64,000 nt of DNA from Chitinophagaceae bacterium (GCA_004173235.1 SEAC01000031.1:1-64000); one strand, 5' to 3'; counted from the stretch's first letter, positions 45,508 to 54,446 are shown. A program made the numbers and translations. Notes: generated from the letters alone by a model not told the origin.

Positions 45508-45735
45508 AAGGATTCCGGTTGAAAGAGGGCAAAGTTGCGCCAGCCCGGGCCGGAATGGGGTGAGAGGGGTTACGGGAGGATATGACAGAAGTCAGCCCCG
45601 GCGCAGCCGGCGGTGGGAACTTTGCAGAACGGTCTGTAGTGCCAGCGAGTTCAGCATCGGCGCGTGTACAAGGGTGGCGGCTGGCACTCGCTGCGCAACA
45701 AACTGCAATCCTGAATCATTCATAAAAAAGAGATC
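45508..45735. other. Intergenic region between ccoI and osmC
   Basis: 228 bp with no supported gene. A CAACTTTG box (reverse, near 45522) is a one-base-off -7 element that could serve ccoI. AAAAAAGAG precedes the osmC-like start. Confidence 0.4.
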
Positions 45736-46185
45736 ATGAGTACCCCTGTACATTTTTACGATGTGACCGTAGCCTGGGATGCAGGCCGCCATGGAACCCT
45801 CAGCTCGCCTGTGCTTACCGACAAGATAATAGTGGCCACGCCGCCCGAGTTTGCCAGGGGCGAGCCCTCCATCTGGTCGCCGGAGCACCTGCTGGTGGCC
45901 GCGGTGAACAGCTGCCTGATGACCACTTTCCTAGCCATCGCCGAAAATTCGAAGCTTTCGTTCGTTTCGTTTCATTGCGATGCAAAAGGCAAACTGGAGG
46001 TGGTGGACGGCAAGTTCCTGCTCAGCGAGATTTTGCTGGCGCCGGTGGTGGAGGTGGGTGAAGAAGGCTTGCGCGAGAAGACGCTGTCGGTGCTCCGGAA
46101 GTCGGAAGCAGCATGCCTGATCAGCAACTCCATCAAAGCGCGGATCGTGTTTGAGCCGGAGGTGCGGGTGCTGGCGGAGGCGTGA
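45736..46185 (+). CDS. OsmC/Ohr family protein
   Basis: A 149-residue protein with the OsmC fold: an N-terminal sheet (VHFYDVTVAWDAGRHGTLSSP), and the two redox cysteines in VAAVNSCLMTTFLAIAE (about C56) and SEAACLISNSIKARI (about C132). Members reduce organic hydroperoxides or act on thiol conjugates. The spacing fits the OsmC-like, not strictly Ohr, subtype. Its TGA overlaps a GTG (46182) that opens a repeat-encoded frame. Confidence 0.9.
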   Translation: MSTPVHFYDVTVAWDAGRHGTLSSPVLTDKIIVATPPEFARGEPSIWSPEHLLVAAVNSCLMTTFLAIAENSKLSFVSFHCDAKGKLEVVDGKFLLSEILLAPVVEVGEEGLREKTLSVLRKSEAACLISNSIKARIVFEPEVRVLAEA

Positions 46186-46427
46186 GGGTTGTTTCTCCCT
46201 GCGCAGGCTCAGATAACCGTGCGGATATTCGTGGTGTCCGTGCGGACGGTCGTGGTAACCGTGCGGATGGTCGTGGTAACCGTGCGGACGGTCGTGGTAA
46301 CCGTGCGGATGGTCGTGGTAACCGTGCGGATGGCCGTGGTAACCGTGCGGATGGCCGTGGTAACCGTGCGTATCGCCCTGCTATTCGTGCGGGGCGTTCT
46401 GCGCGCATTGGGTCATTCTGCATATAA
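46182..46427 (+). repeat. 21-bp minisatellite after the OsmC gene
   Basis: About eight tandem units of 21 bp (46216 to about 46395), beginning CGTGCGGA, differing at a few positions. The unit length is divisible by three, so several frames stay open. In the frame from GTG 46182 each unit reads N-R-A-D-G-R-G, and changes between the central copies (GAC/GAT, GGT/GGC) are synonymous in that frame and in one antisense frame. The edge copies differ. I do not claim it is translated. Confidence 0.85.
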
Positions 46428-46432
46428 GAAAA

Positions 46433-46449
46433 GCCCCGGCATACGGGGC
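46433..46449. terminator. Terminator between the minisatellite and the 46476-47234 gene
   Basis: GCCCCG (46433-46438) and CGGGGC (46444-46449) with loop GCATA, with AAAA before (T run leftward). Confidence 0.75.
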
Positions 46450-46475
46450 TTGCGTATTTGACCTGTCCGGGTCAT

Positions 46476-47234
46476 TCAGGCCAGGCCGGCCTGCTCGAGG
46501 CGTTCTCGGATGTTGCGGAAGCGAAATTTCCGGGCTTCTGTAGCGACGGGCACTTTGCTGCGGTCGAGGGAGCCAATGTATTCCTTGACGGCGAGGGCGG
46601 TATCCACAAGGCCGGTGGTGGGTGCATAAAAAGCGATATCGCGGCGGAGGAGCGCCTCGGTGAGCGCTGCCTCGAGGGGCACCACTGCCGTATTCAATTC
46701 TTTCATGCGGGCTGCGCGCGCCTTGAGCTCGGCAACCGACAATTCCTCTTCGGAAGGGTTATAGGCCGGCGTGGCTGCGAGTTGCTCTATTAACTTGTTG
46801 AAGTTAGCATGAGTCATATCGAAGCTTCGCTGCGACACGGAGCGTGCACGGGCGGCTTCTGCGCCGTCGACCGCTTTGGGTGGAGGCGTGGCACGTTCGC
46901 CTTGAACTTTTTTGTTGATGGTTTCCGCATCGGCCACTGCGCGGGCGGAGGCGCCGGAGCTGCGGAGGCTCTTCATCATGCGCGTGCTGAGTAAACTACA
47001 TCCTTTGAAGCAGTCGGCGCGCTCGTTGACGGCGTTGTTGAATGCGCGTCGGGCGCTTTCGGCTTCCTCGAAGGCGATGCCGCACTCGGTGGCCTTTGCT
47101 TTGAGGCTGGAGCGTTTGAAAGCCGCGTTTGCGGGTTTGTAAGCGGTGCCGATGACACCGGTGAGTTCATAGAGGCCATCGAAGTTGGCGCGGTTTACGC
47201 CATGGCCTGTTTCGGACGTGGAACGGGAGGGCAT
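46476..47234 (-). CDS. Conserved hypothetical protein
   Basis: A 252-residue hydrophilic, Ala/Arg-rich protein without signal peptide or membrane segment. It has a helical N-terminus with two close cysteines (ADCFKGCSLL), a Pro-rich linker near residue 120 (ERATPPPKAVDG) and a helical C-terminal half with NPSEEELSVAELKARAARMKELN. The pattern suggests a helical bundle, perhaps related to small uncharacterised Bacteroidetes families. No function can be assigned. Confidence 0.65.
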   Translation of the reverse strand: MPSRSTSETGHGVNRANFDGLYELTGVIGTAYKPANAAFKRSSLKAKATECGIAFEEAESARRAFNNAVNERADCFKGCSLLSTRMMKSLRSSGASARAVADAETINKKVQGERATPPPKAVDGAEAARARSVSQRSFDMTHANFNKLIEQLAATPAYNPSEEELSVAELKARAARMKELNTAVVPLEAALTEALLRRDIAFYAPTTGLVDTALAVKEYIGSLDRSKVPVATEARKFRFRNIRERLEQAGLA

Positions 47235-47487
47235 AATCAGTAAGTTTTGGGTTATTGAATGCGATGCCCTATAAAGTTATACGAAGGAATTGGGGAAAAC
47301 AATAGTGGAAATACGGTGTTTTCTTTGGGGGGGCAGGAAGACAAAGCGTGGAAAAAGTGCTAGATTCAAAAAAATCAACGCACTTAACGATGCTGAATGA
47401 ATCTGGTATCTGAACGCACAGAATTGAGGAAGCCCCGCTGCATTGTCGGTGCGTATTCTGCAGCAAATAGTGAGTATTTTGAGCGGA
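47235..47487. other. Intergenic region, AT-richer than flanks
   Basis: 253 bp with no supported gene. A TTG-started extension of the following frame (47443) is possible but unlikely. Confidence 0.4.
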
Positions 47488-48030
47488 ATGACCTACCCCA
47501 AAGCCTTCCAACCAACGTCCTTCGAAGCATCCGCTTTTGATCAACAAATACTGTCCATTCCAAAATGCGTTGTACGATTTCGAAAATGGACGGGGGCACC
47601 GGTTAAAGAAACATTTGGAGGCAAACCGATCGTGGATTACAACGGTCAGCCCCTATTCGCCGAGTTGGCGATCATGAAAACGTTCCAGGATGATGGTTGG
47701 CAAACGCGCTGGGTGGAAACCTACGGCAAGAAGACACCCATCTGCCTGCTGGACTGGAAAGACGATAAATACGCAAATCAGATCCATGAACCATTCGAAG
47801 ATGCGACGATCACGGAATTGCTTGCTGCCATCGCGCATGTGAACAATGATCGTTATGCGGGATGCTGGGACGTAGTGTCGAAAAAAGGAGAGCAGATCCT
47901 GTTTGCAGAGTCGAAACGCACAAAAAAGGATAGCGTTCGACAAAGCCAGCAAACTTGGCTGGCGGCTGCGTTGCGGCTTGGATTGAAGGAGGAGAACTTC
48001 CTGATGGTGGAATGGGATTTCCTACCCTGA
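47488..48030 (+). CDS. Solitary VRR-NUC/PD-(D/E)XK-like nuclease candidate
   Basis: A 180-residue protein. The C-terminal part A-G-C-W-D-V-V-S-K-K-G-E-Q, I-L-F-A-E-S-K-R-T-K-K-D-S-V-R-Q-S-Q-Q-T-W-L-A-A-A-L-R-L-G resembles the D...E-x-K...Q-x-x-W order of VRR-NUC-type nucleases: a D, then E-S-K, then S-Q-Q-T-W-L. The N-terminal half is aromatic/basic. I start at ATG 47488 (MTYPKAFQPTSF). Composition is AT-richer than neighbours. It is followed by REP-like palindromes, so it could be a mobile or defence-related stray gene. Family call tentative. Confidence 0.6.
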   Translation: MTYPKAFQPTSFEASAFDQQILSIPKCVVRFRKWTGAPVKETFGGKPIVDYNGQPLFAELAIMKTFQDDGWQTRWVETYGKKTPICLLDWKDDKYANQIHEPFEDATITELLAAIAHVNNDRYAGCWDVVSKKGEQILFAESKRTKKDSVRQSQQTWLAAALRLGLKEENFLMVEWDFLP

Positions 48031-48295
48031 TGTGCCCCCGGACTACGTCCGGGGTTACCGATATGGCGCCCCGCTGGGGCGATCATTGGCAGGCGTCATA
48101 CTATCTGCATTGGATGTGGACCTGTACTCATAACCCGGTATTTGCCCAACGCCCCATCCGCGCGAGCTTCGAACCATGCCCCTTCGCTCGCTGCGCCTGG
48201 GCTTCCGACTTGTGAAATCGCGTGCGTCAGCAAATCATAAAAAATCATGACAATCTGCGAGCCGCTTGCGGCATCTGCGTTCTTTCTCTCCATCC
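48031..48295. repeat. REP-like palindromes and a dispersed 36-bp repeat
   Basis: CCCCGGACTACGTCCGGGG (48036-48054), GCCCC-GCT-GGGGC (48068-48080), and at about 48253-48290 a block whose reverse complement matches 56600-56635 over about 36 bp, centred on GCCGCAAGCGGC. No gene is supported between 48031 and 48320. Confidence 0.75.
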
Positions 48296-48320
48296 GCGCA
48301 GCGCTTCGTAATTTCACAGC

Positions 48321-49004
48321 ATGAAACGCGTCCTTACCCTGCTGTCCATCCTATTTTCCATTACCGCATTTGCGCAGGCACCCGGACTGCTCACGGCAAA
48401 CGATTTTGCAAAGAAGCTGTTTGAAACACCGGCCGCCGTGCTGCTCGACGTGCGCACACCCGAGGAGTTTGGCAAGGGCCACCTGAAGAATGCAAGAAAT
48501 GTAAATTGGAACGCGCAGGGCTTTGACCAGGCAGTGGCACCCGTGGCCAAGGACGCGCCCCTGTTCGTATACTGCCTCGGCGGCGGCCGCAGCGCTTCCG
48601 CCTCCGCACGCCTCAAAGCACTCGGCTACACGCAGGTGTACGAACTCGATGGCGGCATCCTCAGCTGGCGCAAGGCCGGCTACGTGGAAGAAGGATCCGT
48701 TGCCCGCGGCATGACGATGGAGCAATACAACGCACTCCTCAAAAGCGACAAACAGGTGCTCGTGGATTTCTACGCCGAATGGTGTGGCCCCTGCAAGCTG
48801 ATGGCCCCCTACCTCGAAGAGATCAGCCGCGAGCAGGCCGCCAAAGTGCAGGTGATCCGCATCGACGTAGACCAGAACCCCGAGCTCGCCAATGCCCTCC
48901 AGATACAGGCGCTGCCCACGCTCGTGCTCTACAAAGCCAGGAAGGTGAAGTGGTGGAACGTGGGCTACGTAGCAAAGAAGCAGGTGCTGAAGCAGATAAA
49001 GTAG
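48321..49004 (+). CDS. Exported rhodanese-thioredoxin fusion
   Basis: A 227-residue protein with a signal peptide (MKRVLTLLSILFSITAFAQA), a rhodanese domain (about 25-125) with the loop Cys in FVYCLGGGRS (C85), and a thioredoxin domain (about 130-227) with DFYAEWCGPCKLM (C155, C158). Both active sites look intact. In the periplasm it could combine sulfur-transfer with thiol reduction; a role in cytochrome c or metal-site maturation is speculative. Ends before a strong terminator. Confidence 0.9.
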   Translation: MKRVLTLLSILFSITAFAQAPGLLTANDFAKKLFETPAAVLLDVRTPEEFGKGHLKNARNVNWNAQGFDQAVAPVAKDAPLFVYCLGGGRSASASARLKALGYTQVYELDGGILSWRKAGYVEEGSVARGMTMEQYNALLKSDKQVLVDFYAEWCGPCKLMAPYLEEISREQAAKVQVIRIDVDQNPELANALQIQALPTLVLYKARKVKWWNVGYVAKKQVLKQIK

Positions 49005-49007
49005 CGG

Positions 49008-49057
49008 GAAACAGTTTATTGGTTTATTAGTAAGGCCGCTCCAGGGTGAGCGGCCTT
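49008..49057 (+). terminator. Terminator after the rhodanese-thioredoxin gene, preceded by octamer repeats
   Basis: TTTATTGG/TTTATTAG units (49012-49030, same family as at 37424), then GGCCGCTC (49034-49041) / GAGCGGCC (49048-49055) with a loop of six and TTCTT after. Confidence 0.75.
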
Positions 49058-49070
49058 CTTGTGTGATACT

Positions 49071-49130
49071 GTATTTCTACTGTAAAGTAAATGCGTTCAC
49101 GATTCACGGCTCACGATTCACGGCTCACTT
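49071..49130. repeat. 10-mer copy followed by a heptamer array
   Basis: GTATTTCTAC at 49071-49080 (intergenic, between convergent genes), then TCACGAT/TCACGGC units of period 7 (49097-49128) that end at the stop codon region of the 49132 gene. Confidence 0.8.
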
Positions 49131-49131
49131 G

Positions 49132-49629
49132 CTACCGCCGTGCCAGCAGCAGCTTTGCATACGTGCGCAGCGACTCGTGGAAATTGGCGGAAGAAACCTT
49201 ATCGCCCGTTTGCCGGAAGAGGCGGCCGCGGTCGTAATAGAAGCGGCTGCAGGTGCCCGATGCAAAGCGTGTGGGGTCGATACCGTCGCCGCTGGCACTG
49301 AGGGCGTAGCGGTTTTCGCACGCATAAACGAAAAGCAGCTTGCCATTCTGGAGGTAGTATTCCGTTTGCCGCACGCGGTCGGAAAGACCGATCCACTCCA
49401 CGATCTTGAGCAGCGTGTCGCCGCGGAAGTAGCCTTTGAGCGAGGCACCGTTGTCGGGGTTGTTCGAAAGAAAGTCTTCGGCATCGAGGCTCACCACGCG
49501 CAGGTCGCGGAGCGATTGTATGCGGTTGTATTGCTGTCGTACGGCGGATAAGAGAAGATCCGGCTTTTGTGCGGGCGCGGCGGATGCACACAGCAGGCAC
49601 ACGCCCACGAACATTGCTTTCAGGGACAT
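49132..49629 (-). CDS. Small exported hypothetical protein
   Basis: A 165-residue protein starting MSLKAMFVGVCLLCASAAPAQ, a signal peptide (a lipobox reading is weak). The rest (SLRDLRVVSLDAEDFLSNNPDNGASLKGYFRGDTLLKIVEWIGLSDRVRQTEYYLQNGKLLFVYACENRYAL...) looks like a beta-rich domain. No family recognised. The longer frame upstream was rejected since it runs antisense to repeats and through the YdeI-like gene. Confidence 0.7.
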   Translation of the reverse strand: MSLKAMFVGVCLLCASAAPAQKPDLLLSAVRQQYNRIQSLRDLRVVSLDAEDFLSNNPDNGASLKGYFRGDTLLKIVEWIGLSDRVRQTEYYLQNGKLLFVYACENRYALSASGDGIDPTRFASGTCSRFYYDRGRLFRQTGDKVSSANFHESLRTYAKLLLARR

Positions 49630-49688
49630 CGGGTCAGGTTTGGCTGCATTAAACATACAAAATTTGCAGCGCTTTATATGCCCCGCGC

Positions 49689-50345
49689 TCAGAGATTGCG
49701 CGGGTTCTTCCAGCCCTGTGCAAGGCGCTCGATAGTGCCTTCCACGCGGCTTGCTCGGGTCTCTTCGCGCTTCGCCTCCACGATCCACTCCACGTATTCC
49801 TTGCGGTGGCTGAAGGCAAGACTGTGAAAATAGTCCGCAGCTTCGGGGTGTTTTTCGAAGGCGTCCGCAAGATCCTGTGGGATGCGCACTTCCTTTTTCG
49901 CTACGTCGATATAATCGAAGATGGGCCGCTTCTTCAAGCCCGCCGCTGGTGCTTCTGCGGCAGCGCTTTTCCTGCGCAACGCAAATGCCGACCACGTATC
50001 GTCGAAAGAAATGAGCGCCAGCCATTGCAGGCCGGGCTCCGCGTTGAGCGCGTCCCAGCCTTTGTCGCGCGTGAGGTCGGTCTGCATCTTCGAAGATCCT
50101 TTCGGGTAGTAGATCCAGCAGGTCACCGACTCTTTGAGCAGCGCCAGCACCTGGGGCAGGTCGGCTTCGAGTTCGGCCTGGCTCGTTACAAACCAATGGA
50201 GCTGGTCGAAGCGGTTGGAGCGCACGCTGATGTGCACGCCTTCGGGCAAGGGGTCGAGGGTCTTTTCAAAATGCGGCGGCGCATGGAGGGTGCGGAGCAC
50301 ATAGTCTTCCTTGATCTTCAGCTTTTGCGCGAGGTTCTGGGCCAT
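49689..50345 (-). CDS. YdeI/OmdA family protein
   Basis: A 218-residue protein with an N-terminal DUF3052-like part (LAQKLKIKEDYVLRTLHAPPHFEKTL..., LLKESVTCWIYYPKGSSKMQTDL) and a C-terminal OmdA-type domain (FDYIDVAKKEVRIPQDLADAFEKHPEAADYFHSLAFSHRKEYVEWIVEAKREETRASRVEGTIERLAQG). This combination is frequent; the molecular role is unclear. Start at ATG 50345 (MAQNLAQKLK). Confidence 0.85.
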   Translation of the reverse strand: MAQNLAQKLKIKEDYVLRTLHAPPHFEKTLDPLPEGVHISVRSNRFDQLHWFVTSQAELEADLPQVLALLKESVTCWIYYPKGSSKMQTDLTRDKGWDALNAEPGLQWLALISFDDTWSAFALRRKSAAAEAPAAGLKKRPIFDYIDVAKKEVRIPQDLADAFEKHPEAADYFHSLAFSHRKEYVEWIVEAKREETRASRVEGTIERLAQGWKNPRNL

Positions 50346-50533
50346 GGGGCTAAAGGTAATGATCCGCTCAAAACAGGTCGCTGATCGTGTTGCAGCGTGG
50401 GCCGGACAAACACCTTTCAACGGTAGTGAGCAGGCGGAGTGGTCGGTTTTTCCGTCTTCCGTAACCCGTTTTTCCCGATCCGGCACCGTTGCGGGCGCCG
50501 GCTTTCTTCTCTTTGCGCTCAAATTTCGAATCA

Positions 50534-53035
50534 GTGAAAGGCATTTATACTCTTGTTCTCGCGATGGCTTCCCTGGGCGCAGTGGCGCAAAGCGGCCCGC
50601 AGGCACACCTTACTACCGGCACCGTTGCAACCGATGAAATCGCCATTACCGGCACCGTGCACACCAGCGACGGGCAGCCCGCGCCCTACGTGACCATCCA
50701 GATCAGCGGCACGCGGCAGTACACCACTTCCGACGAAAACGGAAACTTCACGTTCCGCTCGCTTCCTTCGGGCCATTATACGCTGCTCATTTCGATGACG
50801 GGAAGCACGCCCATCGAGAAGACCGTAGAAGTACGGAAGGATGCGCCCGCTTCGCTCGACGTGATCCTCGCCATCAACGAAAAGCAACTTACCGAGGTGA
50901 TCATCAGCAGCGGCCGCTCGCTCAACGATCGTACGCCCATCATCGGCAAGGCGCCTATTCATCCCATGGATCTGCCACAGGCCGTGACGGTGCTCGGTGC
51001 GCCCGTGCTCCGCGAGCAGCAGGTGCAGCGACTTTCCGATGCCATCCGCAACGTGAACGGCGTATATATGACCACGGCGCGCGGCAACGTGCAGGAAAGC
51101 TTCGCGGCACGCGGCTATGCGTTTGGTGCACAGAATCTGTTCAAGAACGGCGCACGCATCAACAGCGGGGCGATGCCCGAGATGGGGTCGCTGGAACGTG
51201 TGGAAGTGCTCAAGGGATCTTCGGCCATCCTGTTTGGACAGGTAGCGCCTGGTGGCGTGGTCAATCTCGTAACGAAGCAGCCCAAGTTCAGCAACGGCGG
51301 CGAGGTATCGTTCCGCGCGGGATCGTACAACCTGTACAAACCTGCCTTCGATGTATACGGACCGCTTTCGAAACGCGTAGCCTACCGCGTGAACGGCTCG
51401 TTTGAAAGCACGGACTCGTATCGCGAGACGGTGCACTCCGATCGCTACTATATCAATCCTTCGTTCCTGTTCAAGTTGGGCACGAAGTCCGAACTGCTGT
51501 TCGAGGCCGACTACCTCAAGCACGACTTCACGCCCGACTTCGGCATCGGCACCATCGGTGCAGCGGGCACTGCAACGGGAACTACCATCACACCTACTGG
51601 CCGGGGAACGTTCTTCGGAACGCCCTGGCAATTCAACCATACGCAGCAAAGCACCGCGGGCATCACGCTGAAGCATCGCTTCAACGAAAGCTGGAGCATC
51701 AACAGCTCGGTGAGCTACCAGTTTTACAAGCGCGATTATTTTTCTGTTGAACGTGTGCAGGCCGACACCGCCGCCAACTGGGGCCGCACCCTGGGCCGCG
51801 TGCTTACCGAGGAGCAGTACTACACCGGCCAGGTGAATCTCACCGGAAAGGTGAAGACGGGCAGCGTGGAGCATACGATCCTCGCAGGCATCGATGCGGA
51901 TCATTATACCACCGACGCCTTCACCTATACCTTCCAGCGCCGCACGGTAAATGGCCGCCTGCTCGCTGCCGGCGTATACGACAGCATCAACCTGATTAAC
52001 CCCGGCAAGTTTGCACCATCTACGGATATGCCGCTGTATACCAAGGCAACGAAGACCACCGCGCCCATCGACCGCTTTGGCGTGTATGTGCAGGACCTCC
52101 TGCAACTTTCCGACAAGTTGAATCTCCTCGCCGGCGTGCGCGTTTCATACGTAGTGACGGAAGGCGTGCGCACGCGAACGCTCGCGAAAGATTCGCTTTC
52201 GGTTGCAGCCACGCGTGTAGATCGCGCGTTCTCGCCGCGACTCGGGGTCGTTTACAAACCCACTTCGGGCACATCGCTGTTTGCTTCGTATGCCAACTCG
52301 TTTACCGTGAACACCGGCCAGGATGTGAATGGCGAAGCGCTGAAGCCTTCCAACATCGACCAGTTTGAAGTGGGCATCAAGAATGAGCTTTTTGGCGGAC
52401 GTCTTTCTGCAAATGTTACCGGCTACCGCATCATCAACAACAATCTCGCGCAAACCGCGCCCTACCTGCGTGACGGCGTTACACCGAACAACAACAGCAA
52501 CATCAAGCTGCTTTCCGGCCAAACGATCTCCGACGGCGTGGAAGTGGATCTTTCCGCATCGCCCGTTGCCGGACTCGACCTGCGCGCCGGATACAGCTAC
52601 AACTACATGCGTTATACGCAAAACGATACAACCGCAGGTGCGTTCAAAACCGGTGAGCGGCTGGTGAACAACCCTTCGCATACTGCGAATGCCAGCGCCT
52701 TCTTTACATTCCGCAGCGGCCGCATTAAAGGTTTGAAAGTAGGTGCTACCTACGTGTACATCGGCGAGCGCAATGCCGGCTGGAACAGCGATGTGGTGAA
52801 AGTGACCGATAACAACGGTGTGCCGAAGGCGCCCTTCATCTGGCGGGAAAGAATGTTCACTGTGCGCGGCTACAGCACGCTCGATCTTTCTGCCGGCTAC
52901 AGCTGGAATCACTTCTCGGTTATGGGCAAAGTGAGCAACGTCACCAACACTCTGAACTGGTACGTGCACGAGAACTACAGCGTCAACCCGATTCCGCCGA
53001 CGCAGTTTTTGGCGACGGTGGCGTATAAATTCTAA
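50534..53035 (+). CDS. TonB-dependent siderophore receptor
   Basis: About 833 residues from a GTG start (MKGIYTLVLAMASLGAVAQ, a signal peptide), which I prefer to a TTG at 50489. Domains: carboxypeptidase-regulatory-like fold (about 40-120), TonB box/plug (about 125-260) with DLPQAVTVLGAPVLREQQVQRLSDAIRNVNGVY and the ferric-siderophore signature ERVEVLKGSSAILFGQVAPGGVVNLVTKQP, and a C-terminal barrel ending FLATVAYKF. The plug pattern places it in the siderophore (FhuA/FpvA-like) group. Followed by a PepSY membrane protein that often pairs with such receptors. Confidence 0.93.
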   Translation: MKGIYTLVLAMASLGAVAQSGPQAHLTTGTVATDEIAITGTVHTSDGQPAPYVTIQISGTRQYTTSDENGNFTFRSLPSGHYTLLISMTGSTPIEKTVEVRKDAPASLDVILAINEKQLTEVIISSGRSLNDRTPIIGKAPIHPMDLPQAVTVLGAPVLREQQVQRLSDAIRNVNGVYMTTARGNVQESFAARGYAFGAQNLFKNGARINSGAMPEMGSLERVEVLKGSSAILFGQVAPGGVVNLVTKQPKFSNGGEVSFRAGSYNLYKPAFDVYGPLSKRVAYRVNGSFESTDSYRETVHSDRYYINPSFLFKLGTKSELLFEADYLKHDFTPDFGIGTIGAAGTATGTTITPTGRGTFFGTPWQFNHTQQSTAGITLKHRFNESWSINSSVSYQFYKRDYFSVERVQADTAANWGRTLGRVLTEEQYYTGQVNLTGKVKTGSVEHTILAGIDADHYTTDAFTYTFQRRTVNGRLLAAGVYDSINLINPGKFAPSTDMPLYTKATKTTAPIDRFGVYVQDLLQLSDKLNLLAGVRVSYVVTEGVRTRTLAKDSLSVAATRVDRAFSPRLGVVYKPTSGTSLFASYANSFTVNTGQDVNGEALKPSNIDQFEVGIKNELFGGRLSANVTGYRIINNNLAQTAPYLRDGVTPNNNSNIKLLSGQTISDGVEVDLSASPVAGLDLRAGYSYNYMRYTQNDTTAGAFKTGERLVNNPSHTANASAFFTFRSGRIKGLKVGATYVYIGERNAGWNSDVVKVTDNNGVPKAPFIWRERMFTVRGYSTLDLSAGYSWNHFSVMGKVSNVTNTLNWYVHENYSVNPIPPTQFLATVAYKF

Positions 53036-53044
53036 TTTCAACTA

Positions 53045-53113
53045 CAAGGTCAATGGTCAATGGTGAATGGTCAATTTTGACACGCCATTCTCCATTGACC
53101 ATTCACCATTCGC
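53045..53113. repeat. Inverted heptamer arrays (TCAATGG/TGAATGG)
   Basis: Left arm of about three to four units TCAATGG/TGAATGG and right arm of CCATTGA/CCATTCA units with a spacer of about 17 bp, able to form a long hairpin. The right arm reaches the start codon of the PepSY gene. Confidence 0.88.
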
Positions 53114-53114
53114 C

Positions 53115-54290
53115 ATGAAAGTGTTCTTCCGCCGCATCCATCTTTATCTCTCTTTCGCCGCAGGTCTGGTGATCCTCATCGCATGCCTTACGGGTGCGCT
53201 GCTGGTATTTGAGAAAGACCTGCAGATGGCGTTCAGGAAAGAGCGTTATTACACGAACGCTGCGGCTAACGCACTCCCGGCCGACAGCATCATCAACCGG
53301 GTGAAGACTGCTTACGGCGGAAAGGTGACGGGCATCAAGTGGTACAGCGATCCCGCCCGCACCGTGGAAGTGGCGGTAACGATGCCCAAGAAAAAAGAAG
53401 AAGGTGCAAAGCCAAAGCCGGAAGGACGCGCTCCAGGCTTCACCATTTTTGTTGATCCTTATACCGGGGAAATACGGGACAAATACAGCTACCGTGAAAC
53501 GGGCTGGTACACCGTGTTCGCCCTGCATCGTTGGCTGCTCGGAAGCGACGGATCGGTGGGCAAGTACATCGTGGGCGTCAGCACCCTGCTCTTTCTTTTC
53601 ATCCTCATCACCGGTGTCATTCTCTGGTGGCCGCGCACGCGCAAGGTGCTGCAGCAGCGGCTTAGCATCAAATGGGGCGCATCGTGGAAGCGCCTCAACC
53701 ACGACCTCCACATCGTACTGGGTTTCTACAGTGCCATCCTCCTCTTCATCGTTGCTTTTACAGGTCTCGCCTGGAGCTTCGAGTGGATGGACAAAGGCAT
53801 CTATAAAGTAACGGGCTCAAAGAAAGAAGCGCCAAAACCACCGAAGTCTGCATTTGCCGAAGGTGCGAAAGCAGTGCCTTTCGGCACCGTGCTGGCGGCT
53901 GCCCGTGGTGCACAACCGGGGGCGCAGTTTTACAATGTGCAGGCTCCCAAAGATTCAACCGGAGTGTTCACTGTGCAAGTCCTTCCGCAGCATCCAGTGC
54001 ACGAGTCGGCCACCGACGCCTTGTATTTCGACCAATACACTGCTGCACCAATGGGCGGACTGAGCTACGCGCAGCGCAGCCGCGGCGCGCGTGTGCGGAG
54101 CACCTTCAAGCCGGTGCACACGGGTTCCATCGGCGGCTGGCCCACGAAGGTCATTGCCTTTATCATCTGCTTGTTTGGTGTATCGTTTCCCATCACCGGC
54201 ACGGTCATGTGGTGGAATCGTACACGCAAGCGCAGGAAGGATGGGAAGAAGGTTTTGATGACGGAGGAGATGGAAGACGAATTAGCGTAA
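53115..54290 (+). CDS. PepSY-associated membrane protein (siderophore-iron reductase-like)
   Basis: A 391-residue protein with about four membrane segments and PepSY-like domains: N-terminal FRRIHLYLSFAAGLVILIACLTGALLVFEKDL, the GWYTVFALHRWLLG and NHDLHIVLGFYSAILLF helices with conserved His pairs, and PVHTGSIGGWPTKVIAFIICLFGVSFPITGTVMWW at the end. Such proteins sit beside siderophore receptors and are thought to reduce or release ferric iron at the inner membrane. Start at ATG 53115, just after the repeat hairpin. Confidence 0.9.
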   Translation: MKVFFRRIHLYLSFAAGLVILIACLTGALLVFEKDLQMAFRKERYYTNAAANALPADSIINRVKTAYGGKVTGIKWYSDPARTVEVAVTMPKKKEEGAKPKPEGRAPGFTIFVDPYTGEIRDKYSYRETGWYTVFALHRWLLGSDGSVGKYIVGVSTLLFLFILITGVILWWPRTRKVLQQRLSIKWGASWKRLNHDLHIVLGFYSAILLFIVAFTGLAWSFEWMDKGIYKVTGSKKEAPKPPKSAFAEGAKAVPFGTVLAAARGAQPGAQFYNVQAPKDSTGVFTVQVLPQHPVHESATDALYFDQYTAAPMGGLSYAQRSRGARVRSTFKPVHTGSIGGWPTKVIAFIICLFGVSFPITGTVMWWNRTRKRRKDGKKVLMTEEMEDELA

Positions 54291-54446
54291 CGTCGCAAGC
54301 GACGAATCACGCAAAGACGCAAAGACGCGACAGCAGACAGAATACTATGGCGATGGAAGCATTACTTTCATTGTTGCCATGCAAACTCGATAGATGAACG
54401 TCGTGTCGCTGTGTCCTCGGTCGTTGTGTAAAATGCGGCTTGCCGC
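54291..54446. other. Intergenic region between the PepSY gene and hemJ
   Basis: 156 bp between convergent genes. It contains a small array with units CGCAAAGA (about 54311-54330) and a CGTCGCAAGCGACG palindrome (54293-54306). No gene supported. Confidence 0.5.

Noticed and set aside
46216-46395. Possible CRISPR array
   Set aside because: The 21-bp units are directly adjacent without unique spacers and no cas gene is nearby.
46133-46461. Several overlapping frames in the minisatellite
   Set aside because: A 21-bp unit keeps all frames open; open length alone is not evidence for translation, so no CDS is listed.
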